A DNA stretch of 64,000 nt from Papaver somniferum (lineage: Eukaryota; Streptophyta; Magnoliopsida; Ranunculales; Papaveraceae), in NCBI RefSeq assembly GCF_003573695.1, contig NW_020635485.1, positions 335,374-399,373 of the forward strand, given 5' to 3'. The notes under the pieces are model-generated. The model did no database searches. It saw only the letters and a program-made list of their open reading frames with translations, and had not been told where the DNA came from. Both the position numbers and the translations under genes were made by a program. This document shows, piece after piece, positions 49,174-60,574 of this stretch (position 1 is the first letter of the stretch; each line of letters begins with the position of its first letter).

Positions 49174-50690
49174 TTAAATTGCGTTGTGGTGAACAAAAAT
49201 TTGTCCACCATTTTCCTCTTGAGAGGAATCCACAGACCTCTGTCTATCAAAGCGATTCGACCATACTCTCTTTTCTAATGGTCTTGGTTTAACCTTGGAA
49301 ACTAACTTTTTAGACAAAGATAACATCCTACATACCTCAGCGGTCTTCTGATCAAGTTTAAGCTTCCTTGCTAAAGGATTTGCTATTCGTTGAAGTTTGT
49401 TAACGTGCCTCAATTGGTGTTTGTACTTGTAACACCTTGATAGTTCATGACCCCTTTGAGAACAATATGAACACGTCAATCTAGGATAGAAATCAGGCTT
49501 TTGAGATGTGCACGCAGCTAGGCACATAGTGGAACCTGGAACATTAACAGAGTTTCCAAAGAATGGATCAACTTTATCTTCCAGATTAGTTGGATTATAT
49601 TCTGAAAGAATATCAAGATTGATGTATGCCGCAAGACCTTTGTTCCCAGTGTATTTTCTACGATTGGGACACTCGTTTGCAAAATGACCAAATCCTTTAC
49701 ACTTAAAGCACTGAGGCATATCCTCATCATCAGTCTCATCTGTTTCCCAGTTTTTAAGAGGAATACGATTATGAGGTTTGACTGATGTTTTAGGCTTATC
49801 TCTGGAGAACCGTTTACTTCTCTTCAACAGAAGATCCCTAAACTGTCTTGTGATCATCGAGACTGACTTGTCAAGATCTTCATCTGATGAATCTGTCTCA
49901 GATTGATCATCTTCAGAGATATACACTTTTTTTACTCTTATCAAGTAATTTAGTGTCCTTTTGTGCTTTAAATGCAACATCCTTGGTATTGGATGAATGT
50001 TCGTGATCAAAGATCTTAAGCTTCCCAATCAGCGTGTTTCTGGAGAGATTATCAAGGTTATTTCCCTCAACGATGGCATGCTTCTTAGAATCGTATCTAA
50101 ATGGCAGCGATCTGAGAATTTTCATCACAATGTCCTTTTCAGGAATAGTCTTACCCAATGCAAAAGATGCATTAACAATTTCAGACACTTTGTGATTAAA
50201 TTCATCAAATGTTTCTTCATCTTCCATATGAAGGTTTTCCCAATCAGAATTAAGGTTTTGAAGCCTAGCTTCCTTTTCACTAGTATTCCCTTCAAAAACG
50301 GTTTCTAAGATATCCCAAGCTTCTTGCGACTTAGTGCAATTTGTCACATGGTGTTGAATATTTGGGGTAATGGCATGTATGGTCGCATTCAAACCGTCGG
50401 AATTTTTCTATGCAACAAGTATCTCAGCAGGGGTGTATTCACCAATATTCTTGAGAACATTTACATCTCCAACTGCCACAACGGAAGGATCATAGCCATT
50501 AACAACATATACCCATCATTAAAAATCACGCACTTGAAGAAAAGCTCACATAGCAATTTTCCACCACAAGTAATTAGAGTCATCGAAGACTGGTGGTACG
50601 TTAATAGAGATAACACCTCTGTCCATAGAGTCAGATCGCTACAAACACAGACTTATAAGGTCTTAAACGTGCTTGCCTGCTCTGATACCA
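49174..50690 (-). pseudogene. copia gag (UBN2-type) with two zinc knuckles, frameshifted
   Basis: Capsid-like part from 50392: TKSQEAWDILETVFEGNTSE, MEDEETFDEFNHKVSEIVN and ILRSLPFRYDSKKHAI match copia gag. A frameshift near 49920 breaks it after KSKKSVY. The next frame continues ISEDDQSETDSS to the nucleocapsid knuckle CFKCKGFGHFANEC (about 49680-49720) and a second knuckle-like CSYCSQRGHELSRC (about 49435-49475). The N-terminal part upstream of 50392 is degenerate. The product would coat element RNA. The frame ends at 49174 without protease. Confidence 0.85.
50675..50690 (-). other. primer binding site of the copia element
   Basis: Complement reads TGGTATCAGAGCAGGC, the initiator Met-tRNA primer site typical of Ty1/copia elements, two bases inside the 5' LTR end at 50693. 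Confidence 0.88.
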
Positions 50691-50692
50691 AT

Positions 50693-51318
50693 TGAAAAAG
50701 CGGGGGTACAACAACCAGACCCAACAATTCGATTAGAAATCTGTATGGAAAAACTCCAATATACTTTCTAGATAATCAACTAGACAGTCAGACTCAATCT
50801 AGAGAAAAGTATATCAAAGAGTTTATATCTCAATCTCTCGATTTGATCTTTACTCAAGCAAATAGAAATCTGCGAGTCTTTATCAAATACTAGAGAGATA
50901 ACTTGGATGGTACTAAAGACCAATATCCAAGTGTCAATCAATTTAAATCAATAACTAAAAGGTCGAATATTCTAATTGATTGAACAACGCACAACCTGTG
51001 ATATTTCAATTATATAAACAAATATAATGCGGAATGTAAATAACACAGACACCAAAATTTTGTTAACGAGGAAACCGCAAATGCAAAAAAACCTCGGGAC
51101 CTAGTCCAGATTAAACACACACTGTATTAAGCCGTTACAGACACTAGCCTACTCCAAACTAACTTCGGTCTGGACTGTAGTTGAACCCCAATCAATCTCA
51201 CACTGATCCAAGGTACAGTTATGCTCCTACGCCTCTGATCCCAGCAGGATGTTACGTACTTAATTCCCTTAGCTGATCTCACCCACAACTAAGAGTTTCT
51301 ACGATCCAAAGTCGAAGA
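50693..51318 (-). repeat. copia 5' LTR, 3' piece
   Basis: Runs from TGAAAAAGCGGGGG (+ strand) to the gypsy junction. The last bases GAAGA (51314-51318) are the target duplication of the gypsy element. Confidence 0.88.
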
Positions 51319-52814
51319 TGATGTAGTTTTTATGTTGTTGTAGAAAGTGGTAGTAAAGTTGTCGTTCACTCAGACTTGTGAAGATTCGATTTTAGATTCA
51401 AACTCAATAGAAAACTTAAGAAGTTGTTGTTATCAAGATTATAAAAAGCTCCAGGACTCAGGATTCCACCATTGACCAATTAAGTGATTTAATCTAATAA
51501 ATATTCATGTAATTCTTTGCGTTTAAAGTGATTCTAATTTATTGCCTCTAGTAGATTTTTTGAAGTAACAATTGTATACATCAAGCATGAAACATCAAAA
51601 GTCTTAAACTAAGCATGCTCCATCAAAACAGATCACAATCATTCAATAAAAATCAATAGTCCAATATTAGTTCCATGCAAATAATCATAAAAGAAATTGC
51701 AAGAATTAATTAAAATAGAAATATACCACTTTTCATGGAACAATGGCTTCCTCCGTCGCCTCGGCTAAGGGGTTTAGCTCCTCATATTATTCACGTGCTC
51801 AAAATAGGTGTTCATACCTCAAAAGGGTGAAAAACAAGAGGAAACTAATAAAGCAGACAGTTCGCAACGTTTTATAGGTGTTACAAACTGACTGTTACAT
51901 AGAACTGTTGCAATAGGTGCTGTTACAGGAAACGATAGAAAATATATGTTGTTGAATAAAAGACTGCTCTGAAGGGTCTAATGTTCTTCGTGTTCTTCTT
52001 CAGCAGCAGCAGAACTCGACTTCCTGCAACTTCGATTTCTCGACTCTGTGGTGTTCTAAACTTCCCCTAACTGTTCGCCTTCTCCCTTGATCTCCCAACA
52101 ACTTATATATAGCCAACAGAGCGGTTTAATCTCCCCAAAACACCTCAAAATCTCTTCTTTCCTTCCTTGGCAGTTACGACAATAATCTCTTCTCTAAATC
52201 GTTCCACGCGTTACTGAGCTTTCCCGATTGTCTTAAACTCTTCCTTACATAGATATGTATCTTTGGAAAGAGTTTTTAGGTCTTTAGTCTCTCTAGAACT
52301 TCTAAAAATAAGCTCAATAAGGTCCGTGTAAAAATACTTTCCCTGTTTAGCTCCAAATCGGTTTCTAGCCAATTTGGGTGCAATTCAAAGACTTCACCAG
52401 GCCTGTTTAGGCCTAGGTAGTAAACCCAATCAATTTAAGCCATTGAATCGCTCTGGAACTCGATCGAATCATCACCCAAAAATCATGCAGACGTGATGAA
52501 CATTTTCCCGCCAATTTTTTTTATTTGAATTTGGGAAGAAAGTGACCTCCCCCTTATCTGTGGCTGCTCTCCCTTTAGAAGATGCCTGGAAATGGGTCAC
52601 CCCTTAGTAATTAGGTTACCCCTTATCCAAAGTGAGAGTCCATATAGTAATTTTCTCCCACGAGCGCAAAAACCACTTTTCGAGCCAATTTCGCCGCAAA
52701 AGCTTATTTCTCCAAAAATACCTACAGGGACATAAAAAGCCATAACAAATATAAAATCTAGCACTAATAATATATACAATTGAGGATATATAAGACACAA
52801 AAATGTGCCTATCA
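51319..52814 (-). repeat. 3' LTR of the gypsy element
   Basis: Nearly identical to 59076-60569, with a few differences per hundred bases by eye. Frames of 60-80 residues within it recur in the other LTR only because the LTRs are copies. Confidence 0.93.
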
Positions 52815-54040
52815 AATACCCCAAACTTATTATTTGCTAGTCCTCGAGCAAATCAAATAGAAAATAAAATCCCAACTCACTAACGCAGGCATCGTCGATT
52901 GCATTTAGCGTATGCAATAAGCCTTTAAACCCCTAGGTGTCCCTAGTGGTCGAGTTATAGTCTCGGGAGGGCTTACCAGAGATATACCCACAAAACCTTT
53001 ACTCCAGACCCTATCTATCTACACAGAACCTTGGAAAGCACTAAAAAATCTCCTTGGTTGGCATACTTATTGACTACAGGAGGAAGTACCCTGATGCGAA
53101 ATTCCAATTGCTGTACACGAGTTTGCACTCAAGCATACTAAAATTCATATAAAGTGACAGAGCTCTACTCAGATAGTCGCACTATGGACATCAATATCCG
53201 GAGTCAAAACTAATCACATGGATATATCAAGAAGATGGAAATAGAGAAAAACATATATGGTTTTGATGTTTACTAAGTGAACAGTGTTTCTCATATCTGT
53301 CTGAAGGCCTCCGCTAAAATGAACCTATCCTAATGTATTGAGGTACTAGTCTGACTAATATCAATACACTGGCATATATAAGGGAACCGGTGGTCGATAA
53401 CCTAACTCTAGGTCAACACAACTGGTATATATAAGGGTACCAGTGGTCGACTTTATTGAATTTATTCCTTTTGGTCAAATGGTCTGGTTTCAGTTTTTTT
53501 TTCCAACTTTTTTTTTGTTGGTATCTCAAGCACTCTATTTCACCCTAGCAGTGGTAACAACTTGAATCGTGAGCCCCACCAAATCACTTAGAAACATATT
53601 TAAAAAGAAAAATAAAAATAGAAGTGAAAAGGACTCAACGAGGTATGGCGAAACTACCATGTTATTTCTAACACCTGAGCTTTGTGCTTTTATGAACAGA
53701 CTCTTTAGATGTTTCCATCTAATCAGATTGGTTCCTCAACTCCTACAACCAAGATGCTTCCATCCACTTAGATTGGTTAGTGCCATTCTTAATAGGCATA
53801 AATTTCTAGGCTCTGGAGTTTATTTATTGCAACTAAAAAGTTTCTCCCATACCCCCAAACTTAAATCTAACATTGTCCTCAATGTTCTAAAGATGAAATT
53901 AAAAGCATGAACAAGGAGAAACTGTTACCATTTGAAGAAAAAGAAGTAAGGAAAGATATTACCATGTTGCATGAGATTGGGTTACCTCCCAAGAAGTGCT
54001 AAGTTTAAAGTCTTCAGCCAGACATCAAGTTTCATAAAAT
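52815..54040 (-). other. gypsy 3' non-coding region
   Basis: No protein. A direct repeat ACTGG(C/T)ATATATAAGGG..CC(G/A)GTGGTCGA occurs near 53369 and 53420. Another word around AGATG(T/C)TTCCATC occurs near 53708 and 53752. Confidence 0.6.
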
Positions 54041-54042
54041 GG

Positions 54043-54447
54043 CTAGTTACCTTTCAAATCATATATCAGTAGTTGAAATAACTGTGGGTCATCAAAACCA
54101 AATAAAACTGCTACTAATATGAAACAACTGCACATGATCAGAAAAAATAACATAAGGAGCACAACCTCATTGAAAGTTTCTTGCAAGACAACTGGATTTA
54201 TTTGGGGCACCCAATTGGGCTTCATATGAGTGTCTTGAAAAACAGATTCATCTGAACAACGGGACTTTAATATCTGGATTTCCTCCTGAACAGTATCAGG
54301 AGGATCAGGCTGTGGAGTCTGAATAGACTCAAGTGATACCTCATAAGCAATAGGATCGAGTCCCAAGTTAGGGACTTCTAATAGGGACAATTGACGATCA
54401 CTACCCCCAAACTTAGAATTTTGGGTGTCTCTAGATAGACTAGTCAC
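54043..54447 (-). pseudogene. gypsy 3' frame with one hydrophobic segment
   Basis: A 134-residue frame. Near residues 95-118 VVLLMLFFLIMCSCFILVAV forms one strong membrane-type segment. Such frames recur near the 3' end of Tat/Athila-type elements, sometimes discussed as env-like relics. No signal peptide or fusion features are visible, so I do not call it an envelope. Confidence 0.4.
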
Positions 54448-54501
54448 AATATTCCTAATTTCTAGACCATCAGTTTTCTGAAAAAGGTCAATTTCTTTCT
54501 C

Positions 54502-55011
54502 TTAGTTATAATCAGGTGGTTCATCCTCTAAATTCTTTTGAGGTATACAAGCTGTAGGACTTATATGTTTCATATCCTGTATGGTCAACCCTAGAGTTTC
54601 CTTATTGTCTTGAAGCACGATTTCTGGCCTGCTGTCCTGATCGGATGATATAATCACAGGAAAAGTCTTAGATGTCCCTAAGAATGCAGATTTAGGGTCC
54701 AACTTAGGAGGCTCTTCTAAACAAGGGATTAAGGTAGACTCAAAAGCTAGTAATGGTTCGAACCTAGCTTTCCATTTATCAGTATCTAACATAGGAATAG
54801 AATCCAACATAGCATTCACTTGTTCAATGTTGATATCTTCGTCGAAATCTATGTTAAAGTAGGCTAGACAACTCTCTAATGGATCTTCCGATATGAGGTT
54901 TGGTAATGACTCCTGAATTAAGGTTCCTATCATGTTCACCTCTTCAATGCACGTGTCATCTAGCTCAGAATGTAGCTTATTGACATTAAAAATATTCAAC
55001 TCAATAGTCAT
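54502..55011 (-). pseudogene. gypsy protease-RT linker and truncated RT start
   Basis: Continues the gag-protease frame after the hAT element. CLEEPPKLDPKSAFLGTS, then KTFPVIISSD, then IQDMKHISPTACIPQKNLED match the linker and first strand of Tat/Athila RT. The frame stops there, so all RT catalytic blocks are gone. The ATG at 55011 is not a real start; it lies at the MITE junction within the target duplication. Confidence 0.75.
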
Positions 55012-55727
55012 TAGGGCTGCACATGGGCGGGTATGGGCGGGTATAAGCTAAAACCAACCTCGCACCCACAGACTGCGGGTTTTTTTTTCATAACCAACCC
55101 CGCACCCACAAACAGCGGGCGGGTTTTGTTACCCGCCCGCTACGGGTTGGGCGGGTATGGGTTTAAACGGGTTTAAACCCGCTTTATATTCAAGTATTTA
55201 GAGTAACTTCTATTCTCCTTGATTAAGTGAGAAAAAAAAACCAAAACCCCCAAAATATTCATATCTAGGAAGTTCACAGATGAAAATTAAGTGTTGAATC
55301 TGTTGATTTTTCGATTGTTGTCGATTTCTGGTGAAGATTCGAAGTTGTTGTTATCGATTTCTGGTGAAGATTTCTGGTAATTGTCGTTCGTAGGTGAAGA
55401 AGAAGAACTGAGGAGGAAGAAGAGGAGAGGCCGAACAGAGAGAAGAGTGTAGAAAGTGAATGAGGGTTATCAGTTATCCTATCTACTAGTATTAGGGTTT
55501 CATAATGGACGACTAGGATTAGTTTTATCTAATGGTATATAATCTGCGGGTTTTTTGGGCGGGTATGGGCGGGTATTAGCTTAAACCAACCTCGCACCCA
55601 CAGACAGCGGGTTTTTCTTTTTCATAACCAACCCCGCACCCACAACGGGCAGGTATGGATTAAAAACCCACGGATTTAGCGGGTACGGGTGGGTTTGGGT
55701 ATCGTGGGCGGGTCTTGTGCAGCCCTA
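55012..55727. mobile_element. hAT-type MITE inside the gypsy gag-protease frame
   Basis: 716 bp, starting TAGGGCTGCACA and ending GTGCAGCCCTA, with a perfect 8-bp target duplication ATAGTCAT (55004-55011 and 55728-55735). An 8-bp duplication and TAGGG.. ends fit the hAT superfamily. Subterminal (GC)GGGTATGGGCGGGTA-type repeats and CCAACC(T/C)CGCACCCACA words occur near both ends, as expected for transposase-binding sites. No transposase. It is the youngest visible layer of the nest. Confidence 0.93.
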
Positions 55728-57735
55728 ATAGTCATATTACCAAAAGATAGATTCATAATACCATTTCGACAATTTATGATCGCATTAGACGTAGCTAAAA
55801 ATGGGCGACCTAAAATCACAGGTATTTGGTTCTCTGGGTCAGGGAAAGGTTGGGTATCTAAGACCAAGAAATCTACTGGATAAATAAACTTGTCGACCTC
55901 AATAAGAACATCTTCTATCACACCACGAGGAATCTTGACAGACCTATCAGCTAACTGCAATGTTATCTTGGTAGGTTTCAATTCACCGAGCCCTAGCTTT
56001 AAGTACACATGGTATGGGAGTAAGTTCACACTGGATCCTAAGTCAAGTAAAGCTTTGTGTACCCTGTGTTTTCCTATCGTACAAGCAATGGTAGGCGCAC
56101 CTGGGTCTTTATATTTAGGAGTTGTGGGGTTCTGAATGATCGAACTTACATGACTAGCTAAAAAGGCTTTTTTAGGGACACCAAGCTTTCGCTTTCGCGT
56201 ACACATATCCTTAAGAAACTTGACATAAGCTGGAAGTTTCCTAATTGCTTCTAGTAACGGAAGGTTTATGGTAACTTTCCTAAAAACCTCCATTATGTCA
56301 TTAAAGTTGGACTCACTCTTTGTTGGTACTAATAGCTGTGGAAATGAGGCTCTAGGCATAAAATAGGGCCTCTCAGGAGACGAATTGACATCATCAGAAA
56401 CTTTATCAGTCTCCTCAGCTATGGTTGGTCCTGAGGGGTAAACTACAATATACTCACTATCGGGCATGGTTACCTGATTGTCTACTACTCTGCCACTCCT
56501 AAGGGTTCTAACAACATTCAATTGATGTGATGATTTTGTACCTACTTCATGAACTCCTCTAGGGTTGGGTTGTGTTTGACTTGGAAACCTACCCTTTTCT
56601 CTCAAAGACTCATTTATCAAACTAACCTGGGTTTTTAACTTGGAAATAGCTTGACTGTTTTCTTGCCCTATCCGGTTACTAGCTTCTATGCTTTGTGAAA
56701 GCAATTGACGCATATTTTCAGTATTTTGAATAAACGAGGTGAGAGTTTCCCCTAGACTTAAAATTTTCTTATCAGACTTCTTCTGAAACTGCGCTGATCC
56801 TGAAGTATTCTTGGTATAGCCAAAACCTGGGGGAACATTAGAATTACTAAACTGACCTTGATTCTGGTCCTTAGACCATGAGAGGTTCGGATGGTTTCTC
56901 CAACCAGGATTATAGGTTTCTGAATATGGGTCAAACTTTTGACGGTTATCAAATCTAGTGTTATTATTTTAAAGAGCATTGGCTTGCTCTTCAATAGTCC
57001 GGCCTTCCCAAAAAGGCTCTACTCTACTACTAGTGTGACCCAATTCTAAAGCTTCTAACCTTTTAGCTATTGATGCAATTTTGGCATCTGATTCATAGCC
57101 TCCTTCTACCCTATTAATGTTTCCTCTACCTAGAAGAATTGTTTTCTTGGGTTCCCTACTATATTCCCATTGTTGGATCTTTTCGGCGATTTCATGCAAA
57201 TAATCCATCGCCGCATCAACAGTTTGGTTTTCAAACCCACCTGTACACATGGATTCTACTGTGGTTGTAGTGGGATAATCTAAACCCTCATAGAGGATCT
57301 GAACTAGCCTAACCTTTTCTAAACAATGATGAGGACATTGGGCTAATAGATCATTGAACCTTTCCAAATACCTATACAAAGATTCTCTCTCCTGTTGAGA
57401 AAATGTGCAGATTTGCGTCCTAATAGACGATGTTTTGTGCCTAGGGAAAAACTTGTTCAAAAAGGCAGATGTAAGTTGTTCATAAGTTTCGATTGAACCG
57501 GGAGCCAAAATATATATCCACGATTTAGCTTTATCTTTTAGGGAAAAAGGGAATAACCTAAGTTTCAAAGCATCATCATCAAGGTCTCTAATTTTTAGGG
57601 TACTACAAATTTCCTCAAAGTCCCTAACATGAAAGTATGGGTTTTCATTTTCTTTCCCTAAAACGATTGGGAGCATTTGTAGGGTCCCAGGCCTAAGTTC
57701 ATAATTTGCTTCAGTTTCAGATAACCTGATACAAG
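55728..57735 (-). pseudogene. gypsy gag-protease frame (one stop, MITE-interrupted)
   Basis: Capsid part from 57676: MLPIVLGKENENPYFHVRDF, LKLRLFPFSLKDKAKSWIY, LNKFFPRHKT and YRYLERFNDLLAQCPHH (retrotransposon gag family). Linker YNPGWRNHPNLSWS (about 56890) is a Tat/Athila hallmark. Aspartic protease: ALLDLGSSVNLLPYHVYLKL (about 56040) keeps the DLGS form of the active-site loop, then PVILGRPFLATSNAIINC. One in-frame TAA at 56969-56971 splits capsid from linker. The rest is one frame down to the MITE. Frame 55676-56713 runs a few residues into the MITE. No C-terminal knuckle is obvious. Confidence 0.88.
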
Positions 57736-57745
57736 AGGTTTAAAT

Positions 57746-58057
57746 TTATTCAAATGAACGATTTGAAGGATGAGTAGTCCTAGTTGGATTCAACAGAGCT
57801 TTAAAAGTTGCCATTTCTGGCACTATCGGAATATTAGGGATTGTTTCCCCAAACAAACGTTCAAAAATGAAATCTTCAAGAATCGGGCTTTCTAAATTGA
57901 GGTAATCGAGACGCTTAGAACTATTAGGTTTCTCTTTAACAAATCTACCTAGGGCGTCTCTTTTACGTTCAGGCATGCAAAAGAACAAGGTGGGGAATTC
58001 TATGCAATCACAAAGCAAGGCTGACTCAACCAAATCAAACTTATTGATTTCTAGCAA
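57746..58057 (-). pseudogene. gypsy gag N-terminal frame
   Basis: MPERKRDALGRFVKEKPN, then ATFKALLNPTRTTHPS, resembles the N-terminal region before the capsid in this lineage. A stop and frame change at 57735-57746 separate it from the capsid frame. From 58060 to 59057 the leader has no domain. Confidence 0.55.
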
Positions 58058-59057
58058 ACAAAAAGCATGATGGCTCCACTTAGATTGTTTCTAGACCAGC
58101 TTTTATTCTTTCGAAAAGGAACTCGTTACAATCTGATCAAACCCCTCTGGAATCAATCCGAGTCAAAGTAAGTTGAATAGAGGCGAGGGAAGCTCGGTGG
58201 AGATTTGATACCCAAGGCCTCACCGGTATTACAAGGCGGCGCAGTCACGCATTCAACTCACAAAAACCATCATGAACTTCGAAGTATGCTTAAAAGAGTA
58301 ACCAATATTTTTCGAAAGACTTTCCTATTAAACTCGTTACCCTATAGGTCTCGTTCTAGTCAAAATTTTAGGTTTAGGTTCGCGTTTGGTTTCGTTTTCC
58401 TAAGGCGGGCAAGAAGAGAACAGTGATGAAATCCGAACCCTTATCTTGTATGGCCAGTCCTTGCCCTTTACTAGGAAATTAAAGCAGCCGTTTTCAAGTC
58501 CTCAGCATATATGCAACCGAAGGAATACAGTAAACCCGCTGACAGGAGATTCGCGGGTGTTTAGAATCTTACCTCCCGTTCCAGACGGGGGATGAATCGG
58601 TTGTATTCGACTCGGGCCACGACTCCTATGTCATGTACGAACCCGAGGGGCCGAGGCGATATCGTAATCGCCGTCCTTCTCTGCACACAGTTTATATTTA
58701 AATTACCCTTCCGTAGGGTTTAAAATAATGTCCCAAAGTTTAAAGTCCAAAGTGTCCAAAAAGAAAAGAAAAATTATAAAAATTAAAAATAAACCCTAAT
58801 ACAGTTTTTTTCTAAAAAAGGAAAAAATAAAAAAAATCCTAAAAATTAAACAAAAATAAAATTGTCTTCTTTTTAGTTCTTTTCGCTTTGTGTCTTGTTT
58901 CAATCCCCAAGGTCTTTAGTCTCCAATTTCTTTTTTATTCAAAACCTGCAATAAATAGACAAATACTAAAAAACGTAAAATAGAACAAGAAGAATAAAAC
59001 TAAAAACAAAACAAAACCTAAAATATATCTAAAACCCTAACCTAAACACAAATCCGC

Positions 59058-59075
59058 GTCGGCGGCGCCAAAAAT
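59058..59075 (-). other. primer binding site of the gypsy element
   Basis: Complement TTTTTGGCGCCGCCGAC adjoins the 5' LTR end. TGGCGCCG matches the 3' end of tRNA-Asp, commonly used by Tat/Athila elements; the inner part is less exact. Confidence 0.75.
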
Positions 59076-60569
59076 TGATGTAGTTTTTATGTTGTTGTAG
59101 AATGTGGTAGTAAAGTTGTCGTTCACTCAGACTTGTGAAGATTCGATTTTAGATTCAAACTCAATAGAAAACTTAAGAAGTTGTTGTTATCAAGATTATA
59201 AAAAGCTCCAAGACTCAGGATTCCACCATTGACCAATTAAGTGATCTAATCTAATTAATATTCATGTAATTCTTTGCGTTTAAAGTGATTCTAATTTATT
59301 TCCTCTAGTAGATTTTTTGAAGTAACAATTGTATACACCAAGCATGAAACATCAAAAGTCTTAAACTAAGCATGCTCCATCAAAACAGATCACAATCATT
59401 CAATAAAAATCAATTTTCCAATATTAGTTCCATGCAAATACTCATAAAAGAAATTGCAAGAATTAATTAAAATAGAAATATGCCACTTTTCATGGAACAA
59501 TGGCTTCCTCCGTTTCCTCGGCTAAGGGGTTTAGCTCCTCATATTATTCACGTGCTCAAAATAGGTGTTCATACCACAAAAGGGTGAAAAAGAAGAGGAA
59601 ACTAATAAAGCAGACAGTTCACAACGTTTTATAGGTGTTACAAACTGACTGTTACAGAGAACTGTTGCAATAGGTGCTGTTACAGGAAACGATAGAAAAT
59701 ATATGTTGTCGAATAAAAGACTGCTCTGAAGGGTCTAATGTTCTTCGTGTTCTTCAGCAGCAGCAGCAGAACTCGACTTCCTGCAACTTCGATTTCTTGA
59801 CTCTGTGGTGTTCTAAACTTCCCCTAACTGTTTGACCCCTCCCTTGAACTCCCAACAACTTATATATAGCCGACATAGCGATTTAATCTCCCCAAAACAC
59901 CTCGAAATCTCTTCTTTCCTTCCTTGGAAGTTACGGCAATAATCTCTTCTCTAAATCGTTCCACGTGTTTCTGAGCTTTCCCGATTGTCTCAAACTCTTT
60001 CTTACATAGATATGTATCTTTGGAAAGAGTTTTAGGTCTTTAGTCTCTCTAGAACTTCTAAAAATAAGCTCAATAAGGTCTGTGTAAAAATACTTTCCCT
60101 GTTTAGCTCCAACTCGGTTTCTAGCCAATTTGGGTGCAATTCAAAGACTTCACCAGGCCTGTTTAGGCCTAGGGAGTAAACCCAATCAATTTCAGCCACT
60201 GAATCGCTCTGGAACTCGATCGAATCATCACCCAAAAATCATGCAGACGTGATGAACATTTTCCCGCCAATTTTTTTATTTGAATTTGGGAAGAAAGTGA
60301 CCTCCCCCTTATCTGTGGCTGCTCTCCCTTTAGAAGATGCCTGGAAATGGGTCACCCCTTAGTAATTAGGTTACCCCTTATCCAAAGTGAGAGTCCATAT
60401 AGTAATTTTCTCCCACGAGCGCAAAAACCACTTTTCGAGCCAATTTCGGCGCAAAAACTTATTTCTCCAAAAATACCTACAGGGACATAAAAAGCCATAA
60501 TAAATATAAAATCTAGCACTAATAATATATACAATTGAGGTTATATAAGAAACAAAAATGTGCCTATCA
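59076..60569 (-). repeat. 5' LTR of the gypsy element
   Basis: Copy of 51319-52814, flanked on the right by TAAGA. Confidence 0.93.
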
Positions 60570-60574
60570 TAAGA

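Larger units (their letters stand above)
51319..60569 (-). mobile_element. non-autonomous Ty3/gypsy element (Tat/Athila-type gag) inside the copia LTR
   Basis: Left LTR 51319-52814 (1496 bp) is the 3' LTR, and right LTR 59076-60569 (1494 bp) is the 5' LTR. On the - strand the LTRs start TGATAGGCACATTTTTG and end CTACATCA. The primer site TTTTTGGCGCCGCCGAC (complement of about 59058-59075) fits tRNA-Asp-type priming. A purine tract AAGTTTGGGGTATT abuts the 3' LTR. Target duplication is GAAGA (51314-51318) and TAAGA (60570-60574). The uninterrupted copia LTR reads CGAAGACTTTAATA at the empty site, so the right copy has one substitution. Gag and protease are present. RT stops after its first ~60 residues, and RNase H and integrase are missing. 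Confidence 0.92.

Noticed and set aside
52597..52824. hydrophobic frame repeated at 60352-60534
   Set aside because: Same LTR position in both gypsy LTRs; crosses the LTR end; no protein family.
54043..54447. retroviral-type envelope protein
   Set aside because: Only one membrane segment, no signal peptide or cleavage site; too short.
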